From NCBI GenBank assembly GCA_003254905.1, contig QANU01012207.1, positions 278,680 to 342,679 of the forward strand: DNA of 64,000 nucleotides. The letters run 5' to 3'. Origin of the DNA: Nissolia schottii (lineage: Eukaryota > Streptophyta > Magnoliopsida > Fabales > Fabaceae). Shown here one piece after another: positions 45,121 through 58,800 of the stretch. The notes beneath the pieces are model-generated. The model was not told the origin of the DNA. It made no database searches and worked only from the letters and a program-made list of their open reading frames with translations. Each line of letters opens with the position of its first letter. The first letter of the stretch is position 1. Both the position numbers and the translations under genes were made by a program.

Positions 45121-45760
45121 TTCATTGTGCGTACATTTGTTATTTTCAATGAAACTCTTATTTAGTTTGATGTTTTCTCATATGGATTAGTGCACATATT
45201 TATTTATTTCAAGAAATATCATTTGGTTTAGATCTAGAATAAACATATGGTTTATTCATTAAGTTGAGAGCTAGTGTTGAGAGACTTGATATATTGTAGT
45301 ACATGGAAGATATTACTCACTATTAGAGGACCGATCGCCATGGCTCATACATTATTTTTCTTGTTATGGTTAATGTTGAGTTAAATGGATCAAGTGGGAG
45401 AATGATGGAATTTTGGATGGACCCACGTTTCCCACATTTCCGACGTTACTTACGTTTTCCCGTTGCAGTTTTGAGGGAAATTAGTTTTCTGGATTTGGTC
45501 CATTTTCCTTCCACGTTCAACCCTTATCTCTGCAACGTTTAGTAACCAACTCACGTTCTTATCCTCAAACCCACGTTTGGATCACCAAGCCTACTCCTCT
45601 ATTCAGAAAAAAAAATACACCATCTATTTTGAGTGAGTGAGGGTCTAAATACACCATCTATTTTGAGTGAGTGAGGGTCTGGAAAAACAAAGCTGATTTC
45701 AGGTTCGTGCTTGCTTCGTGTTTGATCTGCAATGGCTGGCGGTACGTTTTTGTACTGTTT
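45121..45760 (+). mobile_element. copia 3' untranslated region, polypurine tract and start of 3' LTR
   Basis: AAGTGGGAGA (45392-45401) is the usual copia polypurine tract. TGATGGAATT at 45403 is the probable LTR start. The LTR end is not identified. A perfect 34-bp tandem duplication lies at 45613-45680. Confidence 0.6.
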
Positions 45761-46758
45761 AGCTTCCGCTGTTTGATCCGAATATGCTATTTGAATTGAC
45801 TAGCATGTTTAGATCTCTCTTTGCATATATGTTTTACAATATTTGCATCTCAAGTATGAATTGTTCCATTCTATCTTTATGTTATTTTTGGTTCAAATTT
45901 TTTTTTCTCTTTAAAACATATTATTGATTTATGTAACCTGGTCCAATCTTGTTTTTTACCTCAAATATTTTGTTCGGTCAAATTATTTAAAGTATATATA
46001 TTTTTTCTTTATTATTCATGTTTTGATATCATTGTTATATGTGTTTATGTTTTGTGTCCTCTTTTCATTTTTTTTTTCTTCTATTGTGAAATATTCTACT
46101 CAAGTTGTTTTCGCAATGTATAGTTCAATATTAGTTTTTTGTCCTTCTACCATTGGGGCATTGTAGATTCTTTATTTTTGGTTCTTCTTTAATTTTTTTT
46201 TGGTAGTTTTTTATTTATTATTTATTTATATAACATTATTTAGGTTTTTAAAATTAAAAGAAATCAAAAATTGAGAGAAATAAAATATATATATATATAT
46301 ATATATATATTTCTTTGTTTTATAAATAGTACTGTTCTGTGTTATAAAACAAATATGAAGTCTTCAGTTTTCCCTTTAAAAAAAATATAATTTCTGTTTT
46401 TGGTTAGAATTTAGTCTTCTTAGTTTCTTATATTTTAATAACTCAATTAAATTTCAATTTATAATTTATTTCTTCAAAAGTTCAGAAGTTAGTGTTTGGC
46501 CTTAAAACAACTTTGTTATTAATTTTTATTGTGAAGGACAAAGAGAAGTCTCGAAATTATAATTCTTAATACAAACGGACAAATTAATTCTTTAACTAAT
46601 TATGTTTTTAAGGAAGTATTTTGAAATGGACCATTTAATAAAATTAGAGATTAGCCATTAATTAATCCCTTGCTTGGTTTGAATCAAGAAGTGGAAGCAT
46701 ATGAATGAGGCATGGTTATTGGGATAAAGGAAGGTGTTTGGATAAGGGGTGACCTGAC
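45761..46758. other. T-rich intergenic DNA
   Basis: It may include the rest of the copia LTR. There is an AT microsatellite near 46285-46311. No gene is seen. Confidence 0.4.
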
Positions 46759-48654
46759 TGAAGGAATTTTTTAGATTTAACAAAAGGATAAATGGTAATC
46801 ATAGTTATTATTAGTAATTTAACTCTAATTATAGAATGATATAACAATAAAACACAATAGTTTTGAGATTGACATGGAATACTTGAAATGATGAGACATG
46901 ATGAATCCATAATTAACTTTAGATCGGAGTGAAAAATTCAAAATTAAGATTTGGGAGAGATTATTACTCCTATTCTATATTATGTCAAATGTGTGTTAGT
47001 GTTAATGGGACAATCAAACACCCTATATATAGCTAGGAGTAGGACATTGTAAAATAAACTAATGAGTCAAGTCTTCTCATTATGACAAGCCCAAACACAA
47101 AGACTCATAACAATATTTACTAATGAATTGCTTAACAACAATAAGTCAATAATAACAATGTTTACAAAATAATTGGACTTCAACAAAATAACAATAATTA
47201 CTTTGATATCAAATTAATCTGAGCTTTTAATTAACTTATGCTAGTCAACATAAAATTTTCAACAATCTCCCACTTGGACAACATAACTTAAAACAAGAAT
47301 TCCCAGATTAATCCAACAAAATGTGATCACAACAAGATGTCAAAGTCGAGTAAGCATTCTCAACAAAATGGTACAATATGGGAAGCACTCAACAATGCAA
47401 AAAAAAATAAACTCGAAGGAGTGCTGATATCATACATGTTAGATACTCATTTTCCAGTGACCCAACAAAATGTGGTATATAGGTAAATCGGAATAAACAA
47501 TAATAAAATTGCACGCCTGAATGAAATTAAAGCAATTCCTAACAAAATGGCTTAGTATCCGCCCAAGATGCTATATGAGATCTAAAAAACTTGAACACAA
47601 CAACATAATGAGATTGGGTCTGAAATGTCTCCAAAAGATGTTCCATATAAACAAAAAAACGTTCATAATAACAGAAAGTCAATAACATACGACAACAATG
47701 CATCTGCCCCAGATGTTTTCTAAGATGCAACAAAATATCTCTGCACAAATATTGAGACTAGGTCCAATATGTCTCAATTATGTCATTACACAAAATTGTG
47801 TCAATAATTAAGTTGCGCAAACTTAAATGACATTCACAATAACACGAAGTCATAACGAACATATAGAACAAACTCTCACTAACCCAAAACACCAAAATGA
47901 CCTCATTTTACCCTTATAGGTTGCAAGTCATTGGTTAGGGCATCAACAATCATAAGTTTTGTAGTAACATAATTGACAATAGTTAATCATAATATGTCAT
48001 ACAAACGCAAAATGAATGCAAACCAATATATGGAAAACAATTACTAAATATAGAGAGAAAAAAAACATAACAACAATAACAATACACATTTCTCCCACTA
48101 ATCCAACATATCAAAACATCACAAAATTTTCATTAGAGTCGCAATTTCAAAATACTCTAATGACTCAACAAGTGATAGTGAGATTTACAAAAAAACTCTA
48201 TGGTAGAGTACTCAATGTGAGTCCAATAACTCACCATTATTCTATCTGACAACATAATTATAAAACAGATAGAAACACCAAAGTGTAGAGTCTCAAAAAG
48301 TATGTTCATCATAAAAAAATTAGTTTTCACATTCTCTCCCTATAAAATTCAAGGAGATCATAAGTGTTGACACTTTACAACAAATATCTCCATTCTGNNN
48401 NNNNNNNNNNNNNNNNNNNNNNNNNNNNNNNNNNNNNNNNNNNNNNNNNNNNNNNNNNNNNNNNNNNNNNNNNNNNNNNNNNNNNNNNNNNNNNNNNNNN
48501 NNNNNNNNNNNNNNNNNNNNNNNNNNNNNNNNNNNNNNNNNNNNNNNNNNNNNNNNNNNNNNNNNNNNNNNNNNNNNNNNNNNNNNNNNNNNNNNNNNNN
48601 NNNNNNNNNNNNNNNNNNNNNNNNNNNNNNNNNNNNNNNNNNNNNNNNNNNNNN

Positions 48655-48691
<37 letters not shown>

Positions 48692-49973
48692 TATAAATAC
48701 AATTAAATTATTTTTCTCTATTACACAATGATTATGTTAAATAACGTCATGATGAAAGGTATACCCATTATCTGCACAATTATCCAACAATATATGCAAT
48801 CCATTAAAAAAATAAATTAATAAAATAATTTTATTTAACAACATTAAATTTCACCAAAAGTGAAAACAAAATTCATATTTTCAGATTGCTACAAATGCCA
48901 ATGAAGCTCTCTCATGCAATGTAATTCATTTGGGATCTCAATATTATAATACATGGGCATAATCTTCCCACAAATAATAAAGTTACGTCCTTAGAACTAG
49001 TACCGAGAGGATAATAAAAACTCCAAGCACATAGTTATCAAATCATTAAGAAATATATTAATAAAAACAAATTGAATGGTCAGTTCATTATTGATACAAT
49101 CATCAATGCTACACAAGTAACAAAATTAAAATATATATATATAGTGGGTAAATACTCAGCCAAAAAAGAGCACAAAAGATTATTTAATAAATAATAATTA
49201 GTGAACAAAGGTTCCATAAAAAAAATGACACAATGTGATTGGTCAAACAAAGTATAGAGATATTGTCAAAATTAAAATCATTTCTCCATGATAAATAATG
49301 TTTTACCCAAAAGGAATAACACTTGGATGATAACAGAATTTTATTGTAAGTAGCAGAAGTATAAATAATTTCACAAATATTGTAAACAACATTTTATCAC
49401 AATTATATATATATATACATATATATATATATCACAATAACCACTCTCAAAATACCAATTAAAGGAATATTTTAGATTCAACAAATGGATAAATGATAAT
49501 CCAAAATTCCTAACTCTAACTATATCATGATATAACAATAAAACACTATAGTTTTGAGATTGACATTAGGAAATACCTGGAATGACACGAGAGATGATGA
49601 ATCCATAATTAGCTTTAGACCAGAGAGAAAAAATTCAAAATTAGGATTGAGGAGAGATTATTGCTCCTATTCTATCTTAGGTCAAATGTGTGTCAGTGTC
49701 AATGGGGCAACCAAACACCCTATATATAGCTAGGAGCAGGACACTCTCCCTGTATAAAACAGACTGATGGGTCAAACATTCTCATTATGGCAAGTCCATA
49801 CATAGAGACTCATAACAATATTTATTAATGAGTCATGCTTAACAACAATAGGTCCAATAACAACAATGTTTACAAAATAATTGGATTTAAACAAAATAAT
49901 ATTATCTACGTTGACATCAAATTAATCTGAGTTTTTAATTAACTTATGTTAGTCTACACAAAAATTTCTAGCA
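46759..49973 (-). mobile_element. complete LTR retrotransposon, copia-like, apparently non-coding
   Basis: LTRs at 46759-47264 (506 bp) and 49460-49973 (514 bp) are about 87% identical. A perfect 5-bp target duplication CTGAC flanks the element (46754-46758 and 49974-49978). On the minus strand the 5' LTR is the right one. A degenerate tRNA-Met type primer site (TGGTATTTTGAGAG) follows it, and the polypurine tract AAGTGGGAGAT precedes the left LTR. Each LTR has a CTATATATAG TATA box (47023-47032, 49720-49729). The 2.2 kb interior has no gag or pol, but it includes a gap (48398-48654), so lost coding sequence cannot be excluded. Confidence 0.9.
48398..48654. other. assembly gap (257 N) beside an AT microsatellite
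   Basis: N run followed by about 30 bases of AT repeat. The repeat probably stopped the assembly. Confidence 0.98.
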
Positions 49974-49978
49974 CTGAC

Positions 49979-51484
49979 TTTCTGTCGCTTTATAAAAAAG
50001 GTCTCTTGTGATATGTAGTTAAAATGGCAAGAGAAGGAAAATCATGGAGAAACTTGATGACTTTTAAATAAAAGGTAATGTATTTATTTATATTTATATG
50101 TATTAGCATGTATTAGTTTACGTCATTTATTATTATTTTAAAAATAATTATGTGGTTAACTAAACTGTTAAGTAAACTACTTTCATTTTTCAATGTAACC
50201 ACGTTATCAGAATTAATTTTTTCACCATATTTGATAAAAAAAAATTATAATTTTATGTATTAAGTGTTCAAATAGTAACAATTATTAGTATAAGTTTGTA
50301 AAAACAAGGTCATTCATTAATTTACATTTTTTAATTTTACATTCTCTAATTATATAAATAACTAATAACAACGTATGTATGCATATATTAAAAAAATAAA
50401 AGTTAAAGGTGTGGTGTGATAATAGTTTACCTTGTTACTTAAATAATTATTACAAAAAAAAAATTTATTACTGCTAATATCATATCATATAGACTAAATA
50501 ACTTAAAATAATATTTAAAAGTTACTTTTGATGCAGTGCACAGACACCTGTCTAATGGCAAAGAAAGAATGATAAAAGACAACAGCAGTTGAGGAGAGAA
50601 GCAATGACATTAAGAGCAAGAGTCTTTGTGTGTATGTATGCCAACATATGCAACTAGTCAACTCTGCAATTCACGAAACGCGGTCGTGACCTCAGCTTTT
50701 TACCGCAAACAGACAGAGAGTTTTGATTGACTTCTCCAAACCAAGCTGCTAGCATAAATATAGACCGAAATAAAAACAAAGAAAACACACGTCGGTGTCA
50801 AATAAAATCGGGTCTTGTTCACGCATGTTAGACGGTAGAAATACAAGTGAATCATACGCATTCATTCTTTAGGAATTTTAGGACTGATTGGTCACTAGGC
50901 TCAAAAACTTCTAATAGGTCATTAGACACTGAAACCTTTGATCGGGGTTATTGTGTCCTTAAAATTATCTAAACCTACTAACTTTTACTCATTAAACCAA
51001 CTTTGTTGACTTAGACGTATATATTGTATGGTCGAGACAAATACAATTCCAACATATCAACAAGATGGTTAGACTCCGGGCTTGACGTATCAAAAACTCG
51101 GTTCACCGGTTGGGAATCATAACTGCCCAGAATTACTATAATAAGTACTCGTCGGCATAGTTATGATAATGTCCCATCTCCTTTATGACCATTACTAAAG
51201 CAATAATTAACACAATAACGCTCGTCCAAACAATTACAAAATACATGGTAAATGCTACCTAACAGCCGAAACAGTCATGATTACTACAAGGTATATAAGA
51301 ATGAACATCCTTCATGCTAAGGTACCTTCTGATTCTACTATTTTTAACCATACACTATTATTTACAAACTTACTTGGACGTCAAAGTGTCTTTTGCAAGT
51401 ACCTCCACCGTTGTCCAAAGCCTACCACCATCATTGTGCTCACATATTCAAAGTTGATTGGTTGAATGCACCTTGGAACGTGCC
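49979..51484. other. intergenic, no gene recognised
   Basis: AT-rich to 50520, then mixed sequence. 51270-51480 may be the 3' end of the decayed gypsy element to its right. Nothing firm. Confidence 0.4.
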
Positions 51485-53620
51485 AAAAGGATCAAAGAGG
51501 TAGGGGTATAACTTCTTCATCGCGTCTCTACTTCCCAAGTTGCTTCCTCTCTATAGTAGTTTCTCCATGTTCTTCTTTATTGGACATGTCGGGATCTACC
51601 CTAATGTCTTGCTAAGTTAGGACATGCTTATCATCGCAAACGTATCCTCAAAGCATCGTTACATGAAACACTGGGTGAAGTGTTGCCAAACATGGTGGTA
51701 TAGTGCCAACTTGTAGGCCACTAAACCAACCCTCTTGGTAATCTCAAATAGGCCTATGTACCGAGGGTTAAGCTTCCCTCTTTTGCCAAAACGAACCACC
51801 CCTTTCATCGGGGACACCTTATGGAAGACCTTCCTCCCAACTTCAAACTTAACAACCTTTCCATAATAAGCTTGATCTTATCTGTGGTATCTTGGATAAT
51901 GTCAAGAGCCATAAGCTTTTCCTCGCTTTCTTCAAACCACCCAATGGGAGATCTACAATGTCTCCCATAAAGAGCTTCGAATGGGGCCATTTGAATGCTT
52001 GCTTGGTAATTGTTATTATACGCAAACACTACCAGAGGTAGATGCTTCTCCCAAGATCCTCCAAAATCAAGGACATAAGCACTAAGCATTCCCTATAGCA
52101 TCTAAATAGTACTCTCAGACTGGTTGTTTGTCTAAGGATGGAAAGTAGTGCTCATCGCTATATCTGTACCCAAGGATGTCTAAAATGTCCTCTAAAACCT
52201 GGCAATGAACTATGCACCCCTATCCGATATAATCGAAAGGAGGATCCCCTGAAGTTGGACTATATCTTGGATGTATATCCTTGTGTAATCTATGGCCTTG
52301 TAGGTGTTCTTGAATGGCATGAAGTATGCTAACTTGATCATTCTGTCAACTATTACCCAGATCGAGTCATAGCTATTGGGCATTCGGGGTAACCCTACCA
52401 CGAAGTCCATGGTGATTCATTCCCACTTTCACTCAGGTATAGGTATCCTCTAAAGCTCTCCTGTTCATTGCCGGTGTTCGGCCTTGACTTGCTGGCACAC
52501 GAGGCTCCTAGCCATGAAACTTCCCACATCTTTCTTCGTGCTCTTCCACCAGAAGAGTCCCTTCAGGTCTTGATACATCTTCGTTGATCTTGGATGGATC
52601 AAGTAAGTTGTATTGTGAACTTCTTACATAACTCTGTTTCTTAGCTCACCGACGTTATGGACACACAACCGCATCCCTACCTGTAGCACCCGTTCTAAAT
52701 CCACAGAAAACTCTGATATTATGATGCTCTCGGCCCTTGAAATGCTCTCTCTCATCATAGGATTTTCTGTTTTCCACCTTTTGATTTCATCTAACAAGGA
52801 CGCAGTCTGAACCTTGAAATTGGCCAAGAGCGCCCCTAACTCACTTACGCTGAACCTGAACTTGTCTACTATCAACTTGTGGATATTTGCCATTAGTCAT
52901 CATCACACTGGAGCAATATGAGCCAAGCTACCTTCAAACTTCCTAATCAGAGCATTGGTTACCACGTTGGACTTACCCGGGTAATATTAGATGGCGCACT
53001 TGTAATCCTTCAAAATTTCTATCCATCATCGATGTCTGAGGTTTAGTTCCTTTTGCTTAAAAATATATTATAAACTCTTGTGATTCGTGAAAATTTTGCA
53101 TGGTTCCCCATACAAATAGTTCCTCCATATATTCAAAGCGAAAATCACGGTTGCCATCTCTAAATCATTAGTGGGGTAGTTTTGTTCATGCTTCTTGAGT
53201 TGCTTGGATGCGTAGGCAATAACCCGACCATGCTGCATAAGCACGCACCCAAGGCCAACCCTTGAAGGATCACAAAAGACGGAAAACCCACCCACTCTTG
53301 AGGGTAACACTAGCACTGGTGCTGAAATTAAGTTGTCCTTCAAATTCTGAAAACTGCCCTTACATTCTATCAACCATAGAAACTTGACCCCCTTCTATGT
53401 GAGCTTTGTTAATGGCATTGCAATCTTGGAAAATTCTTTCGTGAATTGACGGTAATACCCAACTAAACCCAAAAAACTATGGATCTCTGACATTGTTGTT
53501 GGCCTTGGCCACTACTATACAACTTCTACCTTCTTTGGGCCAACCAGGATCCCATCGTTGGAGAGTATAGAGGTGAGTCTTCTACCCTAAGGCATACTGT
53601 TTATGAATTCTTTTAGTTTG
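51485..53620 (-). pseudogene. Ty3/gypsy chromovirus pol remnant (end of RT, RNase H, integrase, chromodomain trace)
   Basis: Read on the minus strand from 53620: a short RT tail (LVGPKKVEVV, SFLGLVGYYRQFTKEFSKI), RNase H ([20 protein letters not shown] and [15 protein letters not shown]), a linker, the integrase core (MDFVVGLPRMPNSYDSIWVI), then YGRHCRSPIGWFEESEEKL and VSPMKGVVRFGKRGKLNPRY. The last part shows EATWEVE, a chromodomain signature, out of frame with the following KKLYPYLF. Many stops and frameshifts make it inactive. Gag, protease and the RT catalytic part are absent. The order matches Tekay/Del-type chromoviruses (inferred). Confidence 0.9.
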
Positions 53621-53689
53621 GGTGAGCTAGATTGATTACCAAAGTTGTTAGATACTAAGCCTATTATTTATGGAAGGTAGCATCCTAGC

Positions 53690-54640
53690 CAGTTTATGTT
53701 TTAGTCTTGTTACTCATCTGTAACTAAGGACGTGGTCCTGTGCTTAGGGAGGTTACCAGGAAAGAGAAGTGCATCGCAACAAACAGCTTAAGTACCAAGT
53801 CTTTCCTAGCCATAACCTTCCCTTAGCTAAGACCCTTCATTAACTAGAGTCTTTATTAGGGTCTATTATTTAATCCTAACCAAACAATTCTAAATATATC
53901 ATCATGGAGCATGTAATATTCATATAGGTCTCTGTCCTAGCATGTCATCTACTAAGCATGTTAATTGAATAGATAATGATAATCATAATAATCATAAACA
54001 TAACTAACTCGATTGACTGACCACTAATGTGGCACACCGTCGATGCACCAGGACCTCTACTCACCTTAGAAAGCCTAAGGCTAGGGAGCATTGGCATTGG
54101 AAGCTCCAAGTAACATAGCGTTGGCACCTAGAAAGGCCAAGCACACCATCAAAAAACGTAATAAAACATAACTGAAAGGCATTGCGATAGTGAATTGGCA
54201 TTGTTATGGCGATCCGGCATTGCCATAGAAGTCGTGGACTGCCACAGCGCTACCACTACCAAAGTAGTGGCGTTGGGGCCTACTACTCTAGGTCATCCCT
54301 AAAAGGATTGGTTACCTACCCTAGGTGAAGACGTTGTGTCTTCACAAAAAGAAAGAGAGAAAATGAGCAAGAAACTCTGCACTTGAGGGAGAAGTCTGAA
54401 GCTTTAAGCAAGTTGTAGAGCTATGGGGGGAGCTCTGTATATAGGCAGAGAGACAGGCCCTCTCTTGGGCTAAAGGCTGTGGGTAGGGTTTCTGATGTAA
54501 CTTCTGTGTCGCTGTAAGATTGAGGGAGTGCTGCAGCGCTTTTCTTGCTTTGCGTTGCTGCAACATGCCTCTGAGAATTGGGTCTTCACACAAGCCACAT
54601 CTCGAAACCCAGTTCGATTTGCTCATAACAACTTCCACTC
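53690..54640 (-). mobile_element. LTR-like repeat next to the gypsy remnant
   Basis: 53690-54130 is the inverted partner of 930-1460. On the minus strand a TATA-like CCTATATACAG (about 54433-54443) precedes a leader, then a GGCATTGCCATA-type motif cluster (54180-54240) and a perfect hairpin CCACTAC-CAAA-GTAGTGG (54253-54270). It probably belongs to the LTR of the gypsy remnant, but the joining sequence is deleted. Confidence 0.5.
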
Positions 54641-55819
54641 TAACAATATTTCATAATTAGTTGTCTAGCGCCTTTTTGGTATTAAAACCACTGACAAACA
54701 ACTCTTATAATGGATTGATGCAATAATTGATCGGATTCAACACTATCTCTGTGGAAGTTACGATCATTTGATCATTTATTAGGTATCCAGCTACTGACAC
54801 TACAACAGTCACTTAGAACATTATATAATAATGTTCAGAACTATAGATGACATGTTCCAATCTAATTTGAACACTCATAAAACCCAAGACCTCAGCTAAT
54901 TTTTTGTTTGGTTAGGCTTTCTAGCGGATCGATCAAACTCTCTTAAACTTGGTCCGAACAACAAGTTTGTTAGATAAAAAATAATTGTTTCTTCATGGAA
55001 CCTCACATAAGGCTTGCTTTATTTGACCAGCAGTNTTTCCGTCATCTCATGGTCCCCATAACAAGGAGAAAACAAAAGTAAAAACAAAAGAAACATAATT
55101 CTCATAATAAGGTGCTTTTATTATATCCTTAAAAACCCCCCAAAACGATAACGTTCAAACCGCAAAGCTTTGAACCACTCAAACCAACTCGTGGGTTGGA
55201 CTTTTCGGAAAAAATTAACACAAGTAAATTTGGAACCTTGTATCTAAATTTCCAATTGGAAAGTGTGTGCGTAGATTCGTCGTGGAATTCAAAGACTTAC
55301 CAATTTTCTCTCTCTCTCGCTCTCTCTCATATTTTCTAGTTTGACACGTATTTGAATTCCCGGTCAGTGGAATCAATGTTTGCCCTCCTAGAAACAAACA
55401 TATATATGAGCAAGGTGGAACCACTGCCATCATAAACCCATCTCCTTGAATTGTTCGTGCGCTTGTTCTTGGGAGTCACCTCAATTCACACCCTAACACA
55501 CATCGTGACCATACGAGAAAACTAACTAAGGTAATTCATTCATGGTGGATTTCGGTATCTATCGCTTTCGCTGTTGCTTGGTATTCTGGGAGTAACATCT
55601 CCATGGTGTCCATATCAAAACAAGACTCCTTTTGTTCACAGCTTCCACACACACAGATAATTAACAATAATAATCAAGGCCTTTTACAATTCTTGTGAAA
55701 TACAAATGAATTATGCGAATTTGATGTTTATGGGGCTTGTTCTGTGCAGGACTCAGAAAGAAAGGGATAGCCATTTTTCCTTGGAAACAAAATTTGAAGC
55801 GCGTGCGCTGCACAGCTCT
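54641..55819. promoter_or_regulatory. 5' flank of the IQM gene with a probable 5' UTR intron
   Basis: A CT-rich tract (55303-55330) and ATATATATG near 55400 could be promoter parts. A donor AACTAAG|GTAATTC at 55531 and an acceptor TCTGTGCAG ending at 55749 would define a 5' UTR intron. This is position-based inference. A single N at 55035 has no visible duplicate beside it. Confidence 0.4.
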
Positions 55820-58800
55820 ATGGGATTATCACTCTCCTTGCTCGCATCCGCCTGGGAAGAAATCGTCAGACACTCGCTCTTCGCTCTCTCTCTCAAATCC
55901 GCCAGCTTCGGTTCCAGACACGGCGCCGCGATTCTGAGGGCGGGGAGCTTCAACAACAACAAGAGGCCGTCGGAATCAGAGACCGTCGCCGCGCCGCCGC
56001 CAAGAAACGGTTGCAATGGTTCGAGCAGGTTGAAGGATAACAGACCCGAGCGCGTGATCCTCGAAAGGAACCTTCCTCGCGTCGAAGACACGATGGAGAA
56101 GAATATCATGGGCGCCGAACAGGTGCTTCAGCACAAGCCGGTGCCCGTGCTTTCTCTCCCCGAGGCAGTGGTCTTCTCTTCCCCGAGGCCGGTGAGCGAG
56201 CTCGACGCGGCGGCGACGAAGCTTCAGAAAGTCTACAAGAGCTACCGCACGAGAAGAAACTTGGCAGACTGTGCCGTGGTGGTGGAGGAACTCTGGTTGG
56301 TCCTCTCGATTGAAATTAATGCAATGTTTTTTTTCACACTCAATTTCAACCACTCATACATACATCATTAGTAATGCAGTATAAACATTACAAACTTATA
56401 AACGATACTCTCAACTATACTTAATTAAGTGCACAAACATTACATGAGTTAAAACACAAGCTTTATATATATAAATACGAGGTGTATGTATAGTGTATCG
56501 TTTTTTGTGTACGTTTAGCATAACTCGTTTTTGTTTGCATTGGATATTTGCTTAAAGTTGTGCTCACTAATTGAGATGTGTTTTTGGATGGTGCAGGTGG
56601 AAGGCATTAGACTTTGCCGCTCTTAAACGGAGCTCTGTCTCATTCTTTGATGTTCAGAAAGAAGAGAGTGCCCTGTCACGGTGGGCAAGGGCAAGGACAA
56701 GAGCTGCTAAGGTATATATTCGATTGAAATTCAGATTTCTCTGAAAGCAAACTATTTGCATCTTCGTTCATTTTTTTTTCATTCGGGTTAGTTTTTTATT
56801 TTGGGGTCTTGCCATTGCTGAGCGCTCTCTCTCGCATACAGGTTGGAAAAGGTTTGTCCAAGGATGACAAGGCGCAAAAGCTGGCCCTGCAGCATTGGCT
56901 TGAAGCTGTAAGTCAGACCCACGCATGATTCCAAGAAACTTTATGCGACCGTGAAACATAAAGAAATTTTAATTCATGGTCTTCTTGCTTTTCTGTGCAG
57001 ATTGACCCACGCCATCGGTACGGACACAATTTGCACTTGTATTATGATATTTGGTTTGAAAGCCAAAGCACCCAACCATTTTTCTACTGGTAAGCTCTTA
57101 TGATATGATTCTGTTACACGTACATAAAAAATAAATATCATACATACATTTTATACTTATATATATAAAATTTATGTTTTAATGTCTATAATATTTGTAT
57201 TATGAGTGTATAAAATTAGATGTATATATAGCATTTTATTATAAAATTGCCTAATTCTTTATATCTTATGAGAAATTTTTACTATGTTCTAAGAACATTA
57301 TCATTTTTCATATACTTTTAAAATATTATAAATTAAAATTAATGATTGATAATATTTTAAGAGTATACAATAAATCTATTTTAGGAACGCGTAAGAATTT
57401 CTCGAACTCATAGTAGATGCTAAGGATGTGGATGGCTAACTTCATTTATGTGTGCAGGTTGGACGTTGGAGATGGTAAAGAAATAAATATTGAGAGATGT
57501 CCAAGGGCCACTCTACAACGCCAGTGCATTAAATATCTTGGACCGGTAAGCCATCATTACACAAACCCCGCATTTTGTAATCACAAGAAATTAACACGTA
57601 CTTACGTAACCATATCTCATACCTAATCTAAAATGACACTGCTCATATTTCGTCGTTACCATCGCAGAAAGAGAGGGAGGAATATGAAGTGACCGTTGAA
57701 AATGGGAGGCTGGTGTACAGACAAGATGGGAGGCTTGTGGACACTGACGGGAAGTGCAAGTGGATCTTTGTCCTTAGCACCACAAGGGCCTTGTACGTGG
57801 GACAAAAGCAGAAAGGTGCATTTCAGCACTCTAGCTTTCTTGCTGGGGCTGCAACAACAGCTGCCGGCAGATTAGTGGCCCATGAGGGTGTACTTGAGGT
57901 AATTATTCAAGACGACTTTATAACATTATCATAAATATCGTACATGTACAATTTAGATCAAATAATTGATTAGGTTCTATTATTTATATTTTCGCATCAA
58001 TTTGATTTGAAGAGAAAAAAAGTAATATTAATTTAGTCATAATATTATTATTTTGACATTAATTTAGTCAAATGTTAAGCATGAATTTAATGTTAGCATT
58101 TTTAACTTAGATATTAACTTAGTCTTGTCATTATATGAGTTAAGTGGATTTTCATTTAACAAAATTAGTAGAGTTCCACGATCAGGCTAAATTGATGTCA
58201 ATTATAAAATATTAGAACTAAATAAAATTTTAAAATAAAAAATTAAGATCAAATTGATGTTAAAGTGAAAACTTTAGCACCCAAATAGTTATTTACTCTT
58301 AACATTTGTCAATCTCAAACTATGTCACAAAAGCAATTTACCTTATAAAGATATTTCTTATCTAAACATTGCAGGCTATTTGGCCATACAGCGGTCACTA
58401 TCACCCAACAGAAGAGAATTTCAGAGAGTTCATAAGCTTTCTTGAGGAGCACAATGTAGACCTCTCTAATGTCAAGGTAAGAAAAAAAAGTTCAATCTAA
58501 TTTGATGATAGTGAACAAAACAAAAAATTGGCCCTTCTATTGATTGCTTATGGTTTGCTTTTTGCTTGTTTTTTTTGCAGAGATGTTCTATAGATGATGA
58601 TGATGCTCCTGCATTCATTGGGACCCATTCATTTACTGCCACTAATGAACCACAACCACCACCTTCTATCATTAATGCTGCCAACGACAATGGCAGCAAG
58701 ACCAGTGATGTAAAAGCTGATAGTAAAGAGGTTGAGGTCAAGAAAGTATTTGACATGTCCAAGAGGCTATCGTGCAAGTGGTCCACGGGGAATGGACCCA

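Noticed and set aside
48358..48702. Frames across the N gap with IYIYIY ends
   Set aside because: They consist of gap bases and an AT microsatellite.
55706..55819. Upstream in-frame ATG as IQM start
   Set aside because: A splice acceptor at 55749 cuts this frame and the family N-terminus begins at MGLSLSLL.
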